Positions 9,093 to 17,671 of a DNA stretch of 58,091 nucleotides are shown piece by piece. The DNA comes from Sphingomonas natans (GTDB taxonomy: Bacteria > Pseudomonadota > Alphaproteobacteria > Sphingomonadales > Sphingomonadaceae), in contig NZ_JAUOTP010000013.1 in assembly GCF_030546695.1 (NCBI RefSeq), positions 1 to 58,091 on the forward strand. The letters are read 5' to 3'. The notes under the pieces were generated by a model. The model saw nothing but the letters and a program-made list of their open reading frames with translations. It ran no database searches and was not told where the DNA came from. Each line of letters opens with the position of its first letter. The first letter of the stretch is position 1. The position numbers and the translations under genes were made by a program.

Positions 9093-9878
9093 GTGGCGGC
9101 TGAGGGCTCCGGCATCGATCCGATGCACCAGTTCAAGGTCGAGCCGTTGTTCGGCGCCGACTGGTCCATTGCGGGCCACAATATCGCCTTCACGAACAGC
9201 GCGCTCTTCATGGTGCTGACGCTGGCCGGGCTGTGGCTGTTCATGCTCGGCGGCATGAAGCGGCAGCTCGTCCCCGGCCGCTGGCAGGCCGCGGTGGAGG
9301 GCATGTCCTCCTTCATCACGAACATGATGGATGCGAATATCGGGCCGAAGGGCCGGGCGTTCACGCCTTATGTCTTCTCGCTCTTCATGTTCATCCTGTT
9401 CGCCAATCTGATCGGGCTGATCCCGCTCGGCGTCGTCCCGGGCGTCCACCCGTTCACGGTGACGAGCCACATCACGCTCACCGCGATCCTGGCCTTCTTC
9501 AGCTTCGGCATCGTCGTCATCGTCGGCTTCGCCAAGCACGGCTTCCACTTCTTCTCGCTGTTCGTGCCGTACGGCACGCCCTGGTATATCGCGATCCTCG
9601 TCGCGCCGATCGAGTTCATGAGCTTTCTCGTGCGCCCGTTCAGCCTGGGCCTGCGACTGTTCGTGGCGATGACCGCGGGGCACATCCTGCTCGATGTGTT
9701 CGCCAGCTTCGTCGTCCAGGGGCTCAACGCGGGCGGGATCGGCTACGGCGTCAGCATCCTGTCGTTCATCATGATCATCGGCGTGTCGGCGCTGGAATTG
9801 CTGGTCTCGGCGATCCAGGCCTATGTGTTCGCTCTGCTCACGTCGCTATACCTTAACGACGCGATCAATCTTCACTGA
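9093..9878 (+). CDS. atpB: F0F1 ATP synthase subunit a
   Basis: Membrane stator subunit that forms the proton half-channels against the c-ring. 261 residues with five to six hydrophobic helices. The essential arginine lies in FSLGLRLFVAMTAGH (about residue 188). The GTG start at 9093 gives MAAEGSGIDPMHQFKVEPL, the usual alphaproteobacterial beginning. It is 42 bases before atpE, with GGGAAGAC ahead of the latter. Confidence 0.97.
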   Translation: MAAEGSGIDPMHQFKVEPLFGADWSIAGHNIAFTNSALFMVLTLAGLWLFMLGGMKRQLVPGRWQAAVEGMSSFITNMMDANIGPKGRAFTPYVFSLFMFILFANLIGLIPLGVVPGVHPFTVTSHITLTAILAFFSFGIVVIVGFAKHGFHFFSLFVPYGTPWYIAILVAPIEFMSFLVRPFSLGLRLFVAMTAGHILLDVFASFVVQGLNAGGIGYGVSILSFIMIIGVSALELLVSAIQAYVFALLTSLYLNDAINLH

Positions 9879-9920
9879 TTTCAAATACTTACATTTCATA
9901 GTTCAAAGAAGGGAAGACTC

Positions 9921-10151
9921 ATGGATCTCGCATCTGCCAAGTATATCGGCGCCGGTCTCGCAGCCATCGGCGTTGGCATGGCCGCACTCGGCGTGGGTAA
10001 CGTCTTCGGCTCGTTCCTCGAAGGCGCGCTGCGCAATCCGGGCGCGGCCGACGGCCAGCAGGGCCGCCTGTTCATCGGCTTCGCTGCCGCCGAGCTTCTG
10101 GGCCTGATCGCGTTCGTCATCGCGATCCTGATCCTGTTCGTCGTCAAGTAA
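9921..10151 (+). CDS. atpE: F0F1 ATP synthase subunit c
   Basis: 76-residue proteolipid of the rotor ring, with two helices joined by the polar loop ALRNPGA. The proton-binding acid is Glu58 (FAAAELLGL). The helix 1 glycine pattern ([17 protein letters not shown]) is of the usual proton-type ring. The absence of an obvious Na+-binding Gln/Ser set suggests an H+ coupling ion; this is an inference. GGGAAG lies seven bases before the ATG. Confidence 0.98.
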   Translation: MDLASAKYIGAGLAAIGVGMAALGVGNVFGSFLEGALRNPGAADGQQGRLFIGFAAAELLGLIAFVIAILILFVVK

Positions 10152-10163
10152 ACAGGCCTAGAG

Positions 10164-10183
10164 CCTCAACTTCCTCAACTTCG
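10164..10183 (+). repeat. 20-base sequence shared with the sucB linker
   Basis: CCTCAACTTCCTCAACTTCG lies between atpE and atpF' and recurs identically at 52912-52931 inside sucB. It is a tandem of the nonamer CTCAACTTC. Function unknown. Confidence 0.6.
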
Positions 10184-10201
10184 TAAGGCCTTCCCAAGCC
10201 G

Positions 10202-10693
10202 ATGCCTCAGATAGACCAGATCGCCGAAATCTACGCGTCCCAGTTCTTCTGGCTCGTGATCGTTTTCGCGCTCCTCTATTTCGGCATCGGCAAGGCGATG
10301 CTGCCGAAGATCGAGAAGACGATCGAGGATCGCGACGCGCGCATCCAAGGCGATCTCGCCGCTGCCGAGGCTGCGCGCGCGCAGGCCGACGCGGCCGAGG
10401 AAGCCTATCTCGCCAAGCTCGACGAGAGCCGTGCCGCCGCGCAGGCGGAGACGGCCGCCGCCAAGCATCAGGCGACGTTGGATGCCGAAGCGAAGGTGAA
10501 GGCCGCCGACGCCGCGGTCCACGCCAAGGCCGTCGAGGCCGAGGCCAAGCTCGCGGCGCAGCTCGCCGAGGCATTCGCGGGGATCGAGAATGTCGCCGCC
10601 GAGGCCGCGCAGGAGATCGTCGCGCGCGTGTCCGACCTGAACGTCGATCGTGCCGAGGCCGCACGCGCGGTCAAGTCCGCGCTGGCGGCATAA
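10202..10693 (+). CDS. atpF': F0F1 ATP synthase subunit b'
   Basis: 163-residue peripheral-stalk subunit: one N-terminal membrane helix (FFWLVIVFALLYFGIG, about residues 15-30), then a long Ala/Glu/Lys/Arg coiled coil. The two consecutive b-type genes, this one with the divergent PQIDQIAEIYASQFFWL start, are the b/b' pair of photosynthetic bacteria and many alphaproteobacteria. ATG 10202 is 50 bases after atpE, and the next gene starts 10 bases after its stop. Confidence 0.93.
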   Translation: MPQIDQIAEIYASQFFWLVIVFALLYFGIGKAMLPKIEKTIEDRDARIQGDLAAAEAARAQADAAEEAYLAKLDESRAAAQAETAAAKHQATLDAEAKVKAADAAVHAKAVEAEAKLAAQLAEAFAGIENVAAEAAQEIVARVSDLNVDRAEAARAVKSALAA

Positions 10694-10703
10694 GGAACTT
10701 AAG

Positions 10704-11270
10704 ATGGCCGAAGTCGCCGGCACCGAACTCACCGCCACCACGCTCGCCAATCCCGAGACGATCGAGCATGGCGAGATGACCGCGCTCGGCCTGCCGCCGG
10801 GCGGCTGGGTCGCTCTGTCGATGCTCGTCGTGATCGCGATCATCCTGTGGAAGAAGGTGCCGGCCGCGATCGCCGCATCGCTCGACAAGAAGATCGCCGG
10901 CATCCGCGCCCAGCTCGACGAAGCCGCCAAGCTTCGTGCCGAAGCCGAGGCGCTTAGGTCCGAATATGAAAAGAAGGCGCTCGCCGCCGCGGGCGACGCC
11001 GCCTCGATCGTCAGCCATGCGCATGCCGAGGCTGCGCTGATCGTCGAGAAGGCGAAGAGCGACGCCGAGACGCTGATCGCGCGCCGCGGCAAGATGGCCG
11101 AGGACAAGATCGCCGCCGCCGAGCGCATCGCGCTCGCCGAACTGCGCGCCACCACCGCCAACGCCGCCGCCGCCGCAGCGGCGCAGATCATCGGCGAGAA
11201 GCTCGACGCGAGCGGCGACAAGGCGCTCGTCGACCGCACGATCGCCGGTTTGGGCCAGCGGGCGAACTGA
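10704..11270 (+). CDS. atpF: F0F1 ATP synthase subunit b
   Basis: 188-residue peripheral-stalk subunit. A 30-residue hydrophilic N-terminal extension precedes the membrane helix (WVALSMLVVIAIILW) and the charged coiled coil, which ends in an alanine-rich segment (NAAAAAAAQIIGEKLD). ATG 10704 is preferred over the in-frame 10650, which would overlap atpF'; AAGGA is about seven bases upstream. Last gene of the F0 operon; the F1 genes are elsewhere, as usual in alphaproteobacteria. Confidence 0.94.
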   Translation: MAEVAGTELTATTLANPETIEHGEMTALGLPPGGWVALSMLVVIAIILWKKVPAAIAASLDKKIAGIRAQLDEAAKLRAEAEALRSEYEKKALAAAGDAASIVSHAHAEAALIVEKAKSDAETLIARRGKMAEDKIAAAERIALAELRATTANAAAAAAAQIIGEKLDASGDKALVDRTIAGLGQRAN

Positions 11271-11329
11271 CTTACGGTATCTCGTCCGCAGGCGAGATCG
11301 TTGCAAAAAGAGATCCAACCCTAAAAGCC

Positions 11330-11417
11330 GTTCGTGCTGAGCCTGTCGAAGCACCGTTCTTCTCTTGAAAGGGTTCAAGAAAGAGTACGGCCCTTCGACA
11401 AGCTCAGGGCAAACGAA
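11330..11417 (+). repeat. REP-like inverted repeat, family A copy 1
   Basis: Left arm GTTCGTGCTGAGCCTGTCGA (from 11330) and right arm CCCTTCGACAAGCTCAGGGC (from 11391) face each other across a purine/pyrimidine-biased loop. It lies between convergent atpF and the DUF4337 gene. Related copies are at 36826, 53660 and 55896. Confidence 0.85.
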
Positions 11418-11469
11418 GGAAAGGGTTTTCGTTTTTTGTAGCAGTCCCGAAGACGGGAGAGGGCTCGGC

Positions 11470-12027
11470 TCAGGTCAGCCACCCCACGATCCAGTCCGGA
11501 TGGATCGGCAGCTGCGCGAAGCCCGCGACGCAGAACAAAACCGCCAGGGCACCCGCGCCCCAGCCGAACCAGAGCAGACCCCACAATTCCACCAATGCCG
11601 CGATCGCCGTCGTCGCCAGCGCGATCGAGGCGAGGCCGTCGGACAGGTCGAACTGGTCGTCGCGATAATTGTTGTGATCGTAATCGGCCTTCGCCGCGGC
11701 GGCCTGCGCCTTCAGCTGCGCCGATTCCGCCGTATATTTGGCGATCTCCGCTTTCGCCCGCACCGCATCCGCACCGGGCGCCACGGCGGCGATCTCCTCC
11801 ATGTGCAGCTTGAGCCGCGTCGCCTGATATTCGTTCCACGTATCGACCTGCGTCGCCTGCGCGGCCTGCATGTTCTGGACGATATTGCCGTCCTTGATAT
11901 TGGCGAGCGCCATCGACACCGAGAGGGCGACGACCGTCATCGCGACGGCGCGGTTCAGCCTCTTGTCGTGGATCTCGGGCTGGTCGAGTTCGGGAAGGTC
12001 GGGCGTCTCGCTCATGCGGCGGCTCAT
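11470..12027 (-). CDS. DUF4337 family membrane protein
   Basis: 185-residue protein resembling DUF4337. An N-terminal hydrophobic helix (AVAMTVVALSVSMALANIKDG) is followed by the family-like stretch NIVQNMQAAQATQVDTWNEY, then a helical Ala/Lys-rich middle, and two C-terminal membrane helices (about residues 130-175). The pattern suggests a periplasmic helical domain held by membrane segments. The family function is unknown. ATG 12027 has GAGG five bases upstream; ATG 12015 is an alternative. It is divergent from uvrC. Confidence 0.8.
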   Translation of the reverse strand: MSRRMSETPDLPELDQPEIHDKRLNRAVAMTVVALSVSMALANIKDGNIVQNMQAAQATQVDTWNEYQATRLKLHMEEIAAVAPGADAVRAKAEIAKYTAESAQLKAQAAAAKADYDHNNYRDDQFDLSDGLASIALATTAIAALVELWGLLWFGWGAGALAVLFCVAGFAQLPIHPDWIVGWLT

Positions 12028-12101
12028 AATCCTCGCAGGCTGAACGCCAGCTAAGCGTCTCGACGCTGGCGCGCGCGGCGCGCCGCTCCTAAATCGCGGG
12101 C

Positions 12102-14030
12102 GTGAGCGATCGTCCCGACAGTCCCGACCGTTTCTCCGAGGAGAAGCAGACCTATAGCGTGCGCGGCGACGGCTCCGCGCCCGATCTCGAGGCGGGGGTC
12201 GCCGCGATCCGCAACGTCCTGAAGACGCTGCCGCAGCGCCCCGGCGTCTATCGCATGACCGACATACGCGGCGACGTGCTGTATGTGGGCAAGGCGCGCT
12301 CGCTGCGGAATCGCGTGACCAATTACACGCAGGTCACGCGCCTGCCCAAGCGGCTGAGCCGGATGGTCGCGCAGACGCGCGGGCTGACCGTCGTCACCAC
12401 GAATACCGAGGCCGAGGCGCTGCTGCTGGAGGCGCAGCTGATCAAGCGCTTCCGCCCCGCCTACAATGTGCTGCTGCGCGACGACAAAAGCTTCCCCTTC
12501 ATCCTGCTGCGCGAGGATCATGCCTTTCCGCGCGTCCAGCTCCATCGCGGCGCACGCCGCGCCAAGGGGCAGTATTTCGGGCCGTTCGCGGGGGCGGGGG
12601 CGGTGCGCAAGACGCTGACCGCGCTCCAGAAACTGTTCCTGCTGCGCTCGTGCACCGACAGCTTCTTCGCCAATCGCACGCGTCCCTGCCTGCTCCATCA
12701 GATCAAGCGCTGCTCGGCGCCCTGCGTCGATCGGATCAGCAAGGAAGATTATGCCGAGCTCGTCGCCGATGCGTCCGATTTCCTCGGCGGCCGCTCTACC
12801 AAGGTCCAGCAGAAGCTAGGCGCGCAGATGACCGCCGCGGCCGAGGCGATGGACTTCGAATCGGCCGCGATCATGCGCGATCGGCTGAAGTCGCTGACCT
12901 TCATCCAGGGCACGCAATCGATCAACGCCGAGGGCGTCGACGATGCCGACGTGTTCGCGCTCGCCTGCAAGCAGGGCCATATCGGCATCCAGGCCTTCTT
13001 CATCCGCGGCGGCCAGAATTGGGGGCATCGCGCCTTCTTCCCGACGCACACCGCCGAAGTGCCCGAGGACGAGGTGCTGACCTCGTTCATGATGCAATTC
13101 TACGAGGAGGTGCCCCCGCCGCGGCTCGTCCTGATCGATCGCGTCCTGCCCGAAGCCGAACTCGTCACCGAGGCGCTGGGCGAGAAGGCCGGGCGCAAGG
13201 TCGTGCTCAAGGTGCCGCAGCGTGGCGAGCAGAAGCGCCTGCTCGCCCAGGCGACGCGCAATGCCGTCGAGGCGCTCGATCGCCGCCTGGCCGAAGGCGC
13301 GACGCAGAACCGGCTGCTGAAGGAGGTCGCCGACCTGTTCGAGCTGGAGGCGGTGCCCAACCGGATCGAGATCTACGACAACAGCCACATCATGGGCACC
13401 AACATGGTCGGCGGGATGGTCGTCGCCGGGCCGGAGGGCTTCCGCAACGGCCAGTATCGCAAGTTCAACATCAAGCGCCCCGAAACCGCTCCCGGCGACG
13501 ATTTCGCGATGATGCGCGAGGTGCTGGAGCGCCGCTTCGCGCGGCTGGAGCGGGAGGATCCCGATCGGCGCTCGGGCGAATGGCCCGATCTGCTGCTGAT
13601 CGATGGCGGCAAGGGGCAGGTCTCGGCGGTGTTCAAGACGCTGGAGGAAATGGGCGTCCACGACGTCCCCGTCGTCGGCATCTCGAAGGGGCCGGATCGC
13701 AATGCCGGGCGCGAGCATTTCCATCTGCCCGACGGGCGCGAATCGATGCTGCCGCCCGGATCGCCCGTGCTCTTCTATCTCCAGCGGCTGCGCGACGAGG
13801 CGCATCGCTATGCGATCGGCGCGCACCGCACGAAGCGCGCGGCGGCGTTCGTCGCGAGCCCGCTCGACGACGTGCCCGGCATCGGTCCGGCGCGGAAGAA
13901 GGCGTTGCTCATGCATTTCGGCACGGCCAAGTCGGTGCGCGGCGCGGGGCTCGAGGATCTCCAGCGCGCGCCCGGCATCTCGGCGGCGATGGCGCGGCTG
14001 ATCTACGATTATTTCCATCCGAGCGGGTGA
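12102..14030 (+). CDS. uvrC: excinuclease ABC subunit C
   Basis: 642-residue nuclease of nucleotide excision repair that cuts both sides of a UvrB-bound lesion. Domain order: GIY-YIG nuclease (PGVYRMTDIRGDVLYVGKAR, about residues 47-66), Cys-rich stretch with CLLHQIKRCSAPC, UVR motif (about 240-275), RNase H-like nuclease (EIYDNSHIMGTNMVGGMVV; LLIDGGKGQ) and a C-terminal helix-hairpin-helix pair (DDVPGIGPARKKALL). Starts with GTG 12102 and has about 35 extra residues before the GIY-YIG domain. Confidence 0.97.
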   Translation: MSDRPDSPDRFSEEKQTYSVRGDGSAPDLEAGVAAIRNVLKTLPQRPGVYRMTDIRGDVLYVGKARSLRNRVTNYTQVTRLPKRLSRMVAQTRGLTVVTTNTEAEALLLEAQLIKRFRPAYNVLLRDDKSFPFILLREDHAFPRVQLHRGARRAKGQYFGPFAGAGAVRKTLTALQKLFLLRSCTDSFFANRTRPCLLHQIKRCSAPCVDRISKEDYAELVADASDFLGGRSTKVQQKLGAQMTAAAEAMDFESAAIMRDRLKSLTFIQGTQSINAEGVDDADVFALACKQGHIGIQAFFIRGGQNWGHRAFFPTHTAEVPEDEVLTSFMMQFYEEVPPPRLVLIDRVLPEAELVTEALGEKAGRKVVLKVPQRGEQKRLLAQATRNAVEALDRRLAEGATQNRLLKEVADLFELEAVPNRIEIYDNSHIMGTNMVGGMVVAGPEGFRNGQYRKFNIKRPETAPGDDFAMMREVLERRFARLEREDPDRRSGEWPDLLLIDGGKGQVSAVFKTLEEMGVHDVPVVGISKGPDRNAGREHFHLPDGRESMLPPGSPVLFYLQRLRDEAHRYAIGAHRTKRAAAFVASPLDDVPGIGPARKKALLMHFGTAKSVRGAGLEDLQRAPGISAAMARLIYDYFHPSG

Positions 14031-14170
14031 GGCCCGCGATCAGGCTCCGGCGAAAAACATGCCTGTCGCCATTTTAACCTTCGCTCTTTGCGCGCTGGTC
14101 ATCAGCCGCGGCTAGCCAGAGCAGGCGGCGTGATCGTCGCGCGTATCGGTAGCGTATCGTATCTGCGTCA

Positions 14171-14240
14171 GCGTCGTTCCGGGTTCGCCCGGCCCACGGC
14201 CTCCCCCGCTGGCCGGAGGGGCGGCCATCCGGGACGACGC
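14171..14240 (+). repeat. inverted-repeat element upstream of recO
   Basis: GCGTCGTTCCGG (14171-14182) pairs with CCGGGACGACGC (14229-14240) with one mismatch. Inside are CCGGG-TTCG-CCCGG (14179-14192) and a GC-rich hairpin CTCCCCC.../GGAGGGG. The 248-base uvrC-recO gap has no other recognisable gene. Confidence 0.55.
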
Positions 14241-14278
14241 ATCTCGCCACCGCGCGCGCGGCCCCCTACATCGCTGTC

Positions 14279-15007
14279 ATGCATATCGAGGCGGAGGCGA
14301 TCGTCTGCGCGGTCCGCGCGCATGGCGAACATGGCGCGGTCGTCCGCGCGCTCACGCCCGCGGACGGGCTGATCGCGGGCTATGTGCGCGGCGGGCGCTC
14401 GCGTCGCCTGCGTCCCGTCCTGATCCCCGGCAACCGCATTCGCGGCGACTGGCGCGCGCGGAGCGAGGATCAGTTGCCCGCGCTGGTTGCCGAGCTGGTC
14501 GAGAGCCGGGCAGGGCTGCATGCCGAGCCGCTTGCGGCGATGGCGATCGAATGGACTACCGCGCTCGCCACCGCCTCGCTGCCCGAGGGCCAGCCTTATC
14601 CGCGTGTCTATGCCGCGCTGGAGGGGACGCTCGCCGCGATCGCCGCCGCGCCCTCGGCGCGGGGCTGGACGGCGGCGCTCGCGCGTTACGAACTGCTGGT
14701 CCTCGCCGAATTGGGCTTCGGGCTCGATCTGTCTGCCTGCGTCGCCACGGGCGCGCGCGAGGATCTCGTGTTCGTCAGCCCGAAGAGCGGCGGCGCGGTC
14801 TCGCGCGCGGCGGGCGACATCTATCGCGACAAGCTGCTGCGGCTGCCTGCCTTTCTGCTGGAAGGCGGCGCGGGCGACTGGCCCGATCTGTTCGATGCGC
14901 TCGCGCTGACCGGTCATTTCCTCGCGCGCGATCTGCTCCACGGCCACGCCGCCGATACGCTCGCTGCGCGCGACCGCCTCGTCACCCGGCTCCAGCGCAT
15001 CGCCTGA
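14279..15007 (+). CDS. recO: DNA repair protein RecO
   Basis: 242-residue RecO, which loads RecA onto SSB-coated DNA together with RecR in gap repair. The N-terminal OB-fold region reads [20 protein letters not shown] followed by [20 protein letters not shown], typical of the family. The C-terminal helical domain ([25 protein letters not shown]) keeps the FEL-type core; the four-Cys zinc site of some RecO proteins is absent, as in many alphaproteobacteria. ATG 14279 follows a structured repeat element. Confidence 0.93.
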   Translation: MHIEAEAIVCAVRAHGEHGAVVRALTPADGLIAGYVRGGRSRRLRPVLIPGNRIRGDWRARSEDQLPALVAELVESRAGLHAEPLAAMAIEWTTALATASLPEGQPYPRVYAALEGTLAAIAAAPSARGWTAALARYELLVLAELGFGLDLSACVATGAREDLVFVSPKSGGAVSRAAGDIYRDKLLRLPAFLLEGGAGDWPDLFDALALTGHFLARDLLHGHAADTLAARDRLVTRLQRIA

Positions 15008-15028
15008 TCGGCAGTTCGCCTTACAAAA

Positions 15029-15042
15029 TGTGTGCTGACACA
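15029..15042 (+). promoter_or_regulatory. dyad upstream of the GGDEF gene
   Basis: TGTGT-GCTG-ACACA is a perfect 5-base-arm dyad in the 124-base recO-GGDEF gap, about 90 bases before the start codon. It could be an operator or a weak terminator of recO. No further evidence. Confidence 0.3.
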
Positions 15043-15131
15043 AAACAAACCGGGCTTCGGCAACGGATTGTTTGCCTTTGGCCGTTACGCATCCGGCTCA
15101 AGAAATTCCACCTCACTGAAGGAGGTTCAGC

Positions 15132-16130
15132 ATGTTGGCCCGCCGCGTATCCAGTACCCAAAGCACTGCAAGCGCCGCCGTCGCCGAAGACGTGGGGCCC
15201 AATGTTCTCGGCTTCCTGTCGCGCCAGCAGCTTCCCGCCACGCCGCAAAATTATGCGCTCGGATTCCTCATCGTCACCAATAGCGAAGGCCTTGCCGCGC
15301 GCGCGGTGGATGCCGTGCTGATGAACGGCGATCGCCTCACGTCCGACGACGTCGGCCGGATCCTCGCCGCGCACGGCCCGAAGGAAGAGGAGAAAGGCGA
15401 GAGCGAGGATCATGCCAAGGTCCGCCGGCATACGCTGCGCCTTGCCGAGCTCGCCGCCACCGCCGTCGAGGAGACCGGCGAATTCGGCCGCGCGCTGGAG
15501 GCGGAGCAGACTCTGCTCGCGGGCACGGTCGCGATCGCCGAACTCGTCGCGACGATGATCGAGCGCTCCACGCGCACCGAGACGCAGCTCGCCAAGGCCG
15601 CCAAGCAGATCGAGGATCTTCGCCAGGAGGTCGAGACCGCCAAGGGCGATGCGCACAATGATTCGCTGACCGGCCTCCACAATCGCCGCGGCGTACTCGC
15701 CAGGCTGCAGGGCATGACCCCCGATCAGCGGCCCTTGCTCGCCATCTGCGACATCGATCGCTTCAAGACGGTCAATGATCGCTACGGCCATGTCGTCGGC
15801 GATCGCGTGCTCAAGCTCGTCGCCGCCTCGATCAAGGAAAGCTGCGGTCAGAATTTCCTCGCGCGCTGGGGGGGCGAGGAATTCCTCGTGATCTTCAACG
15901 GCGCGGTCACGCCCGACGAGGCGTTCACGATCCTGAACCGCGCGCGCGAGGATCTCGCCAATCGCAAGGTCAAGCTGCGCGCGACCGATCAGCCGCTCGG
16001 GCTGCTCAGCTTCTCGGCCGGCATCGCCCGCTTCGGCGAAAAGAGCCTCGATCAGGCGATCGCCGCCGCCGATGCGCTGCTGTACCAGGCCAAGGAAAAT
16101 GGGCGAAACCAGGTGCTGGTAGAGGATTAA
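15132..16130 (+). CDS. diguanylate cyclase (GGDEF domain)
   Basis: 332-residue cytosolic protein predicted to make cyclic di-GMP from two GTP. Residues about 1-175 are helical and not recognisable as a known sensor; residues about 176-332 form the GGDEF domain with DSLTGLHNRRG, CDIDRFKTVNDRYGH and the active loop WGGEEF. The inhibitory I-site is absent: CGQN stands where RxxD would be, five residues before GGEEF. ATG 15132 has a strong AGGAGG site. A PilZ-type receptor gene lies elsewhere in the window (44087) but is not linked. Confidence 0.93.
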   Translation: MLARRVSSTQSTASAAVAEDVGPNVLGFLSRQQLPATPQNYALGFLIVTNSEGLAARAVDAVLMNGDRLTSDDVGRILAAHGPKEEEKGESEDHAKVRRHTLRLAELAATAVEETGEFGRALEAEQTLLAGTVAIAELVATMIERSTRTETQLAKAAKQIEDLRQEVETAKGDAHNDSLTGLHNRRGVLARLQGMTPDQRPLLAICDIDRFKTVNDRYGHVVGDRVLKLVAASIKESCGQNFLARWGGEEFLVIFNGAVTPDEAFTILNRAREDLANRKVKLRATDQPLGLLSFSAGIARFGEKSLDQAIAAADALLYQAKENGRNQVLVED

Positions 16131-16152
16131 GGGACACAGTCCCGCATTTTAT
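16131..16152 (+). terminator. short intrinsic terminator after the GGDEF gene
   Basis: GGGAC-ACA-GTCCC (16131-16143) directly after the TAA stop is followed by GCATTTTATT. The stem is only five pairs, so the call is tentative. Confidence 0.45.
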
Positions 16153-16360
16153 TCCTTACGGTACAGAAAGGATTTGACCTCCTCGGGGCATCGGCATAGC
16201 GACGTTCCCGCAGGGCGAGCGCCACCGCGGCGCCGCTTTCAAGATCCGATGCAGGATGCGCGGCTCCGTCGCGACTGTCGGCGCTGCGTGACAGGCTGCG
16301 TTCACGCGGCGCACGCGACAAGGATCCGAAGGCGATCGTCCGGCGTGAGGGAGACGAGGG

Positions 16361-16750
16361 ATGGGATATCTCGATCTGAATGCGGCCTATGCGCAAGCGG
16401 CACCGCTGGATGCCTTCACCGGCCACGCCGCCGCGCGCGGCGAGGTCGCCGAATTCTCTCCGCTCGAATGGACGACGATCCTCTTCTCGCGCCGCGACGG
16501 GCTGTCGAGTCTGTCCGCGCCCGGCCGCCTGTCGCGCCTCATGAGCCGTCTGTTCGGGCTCGAGCACAAGCCGCAGCTTGCCGACACCCGGCTGGAAGCG
16601 CTGCGGCGCTTCGCCGTATTGGCCTGGCACAGCGGCTATAATGTCGCCAAGTCCGAGCTGCTCGCCTTCAAGGCTGCCGGCTATTCGACGGCCCAGGCGG
16701 AAACACTGCTCGCCAGCGTCGCCATCGCCCGGACGGATCGGGCGCGTTAG
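16361..16750 (+). CDS. conserved-looking hypothetical protein, 129 aa
   Basis: Not recognised. No signal peptide or membrane helix. Starts MGYLDLNAAYAQAAPLDAFT; an acidic/hydrophobic N-terminus is followed by a basic helical middle (GRLSRLMSRLFGLEHKPQLAD) and a C-terminal helix pair (LEALRRFAVLAWHSG, GYSTAQAETLLASVAIA). ATG 16361 is preceded by GGGAGACGAGGG. Base use matches the neighbours. It ends four bases inside the stop region of the convergent methyltransferase gene (overlap 16747-16750). The 230 bases upstream contain a terminator and no gene. Confidence 0.75.
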   Translation: MGYLDLNAAYAQAAPLDAFTGHAAARGEVAEFSPLEWTTILFSRRDGLSSLSAPGRLSRLMSRLFGLEHKPQLADTRLEALRRFAVLAWHSGYNVAKSELLAFKAAGYSTAQAETLLASVAIARTDRAR

Positions 16751-17586
16751 GTCCCGGGCGCTGACGGCAGGTCGAAGCGGAAGACGCCGTAGCGCATCGC
16801 GCCGGTGCGATAGGCGAGGATCAGCCGCGGCAGGCTCAGCGCGAAATCGCGATTGCGGCCGGACAGCGCGATCCGGCGCACGTCGGCGCGCGTGACGAAG
16901 GCCCGCAGGAAGCGGCCGAGGCAGATCGTCCAGGTCTTGGCGACCGAGCCGCTGATGTCGGCATAGCTCCGGACGCTGAAACCTGCCTGCTTGGCCATCA
17001 CCTCATATTCGGCGGCGGTGGCCATCGACGGCAATCGCCCTTCCTCGCAGATCGGCCGGAGCAGATGCTCCACCTGCCAGCGCGGCACGGGATCGTTGGC
17101 CAGCCACGCGCAGACGACGAGGCGCCCGCCCGGCTTCAGCACGCGCGCCGCCTGCGCGAAGAAGGCGGGCTTGTCGGCCATATGCTCCGAGCTTTCGATC
17201 GCATAAGCGCCATCGAACGACGCATCGGGCAACGAGTTCTCCAGCCAGTCCTCGACCCGCAATGTCACGCTTTCACGCGGGGCAGCCCGTGCGATCTGCG
17301 TCTCGGAGACGGACAGCCCGGTGACGATCGCGCCCGCGGCGGCGAAGCGGCGCGTGGTCGCACCATAGCCGCAGCCGATATCGACGAGCCCGTCTCCCGG
17401 CGCGACATCGAGCGTCCGGCCGACGAGGTCGCTGAGCGCGGTCACGGCCTCCAGCGTGCTCTCGCGGCCCGTGCGCCACATCCCGTGATGAAGATCCTCG
17501 CCCCACAGATCGCGATAGAGCGGATCGAGTTCGTCATAATGATCGGCGACGGCATGCAAGGATGAGGATGCGCGCGGCAGGATCAT
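16747..17586 (-). CDS. class I SAM-dependent methyltransferase
   Basis: 279-residue soluble enzyme. The S-adenosylmethionine-binding loop is DIGCGYGATTRRFA (about residues 66-79), followed by the acidic strand end and post-motif regions (ESSEHMADKPAFF; LKPGGRLVVCAW), a layout shared with UbiE, tocopherol and sterol methyltransferases. The substrate is unknown. ATG 17586 has CGGAG six to seven bases upstream; an open frame continues farther but runs into the divergent TonB receptor gene. It shares an 85-base divergent control region with that receptor. Confidence 0.9.
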   Translation of the reverse strand: MILPRASSSLHAVADHYDELDPLYRDLWGEDLHHGMWRTGRESTLEAVTALSDLVGRTLDVAPGDGLVDIGCGYGATTRRFAAAGAIVTGLSVSETQIARAAPRESVTLRVEDWLENSLPDASFDGAYAIESSEHMADKPAFFAQAARVLKPGGRLVVCAWLANDPVPRWQVEHLLRPICEEGRLPSMATAAEYEVMAKQAGFSVRSYADISGSVAKTWTICLGRFLRAFVTRADVRRIALSGRNRDFALSLPRLILAYRTGAMRYGVFRFDLPSAPGT

Positions 17587-17671
17587 CGATCGCTCCGTCG
17601 AAAGCGCGGAGATGGGATCGCGCCATGCTGATTCTGTCACTATGGCGGCGACGCCGGGAGGCGGCAAGACG

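Noticed and set aside
14031..14278. Possible degraded gene between uvrC and recO
   Set aside because: Short open frames here have no recognisable motifs and are explained by the inverted-repeat element.
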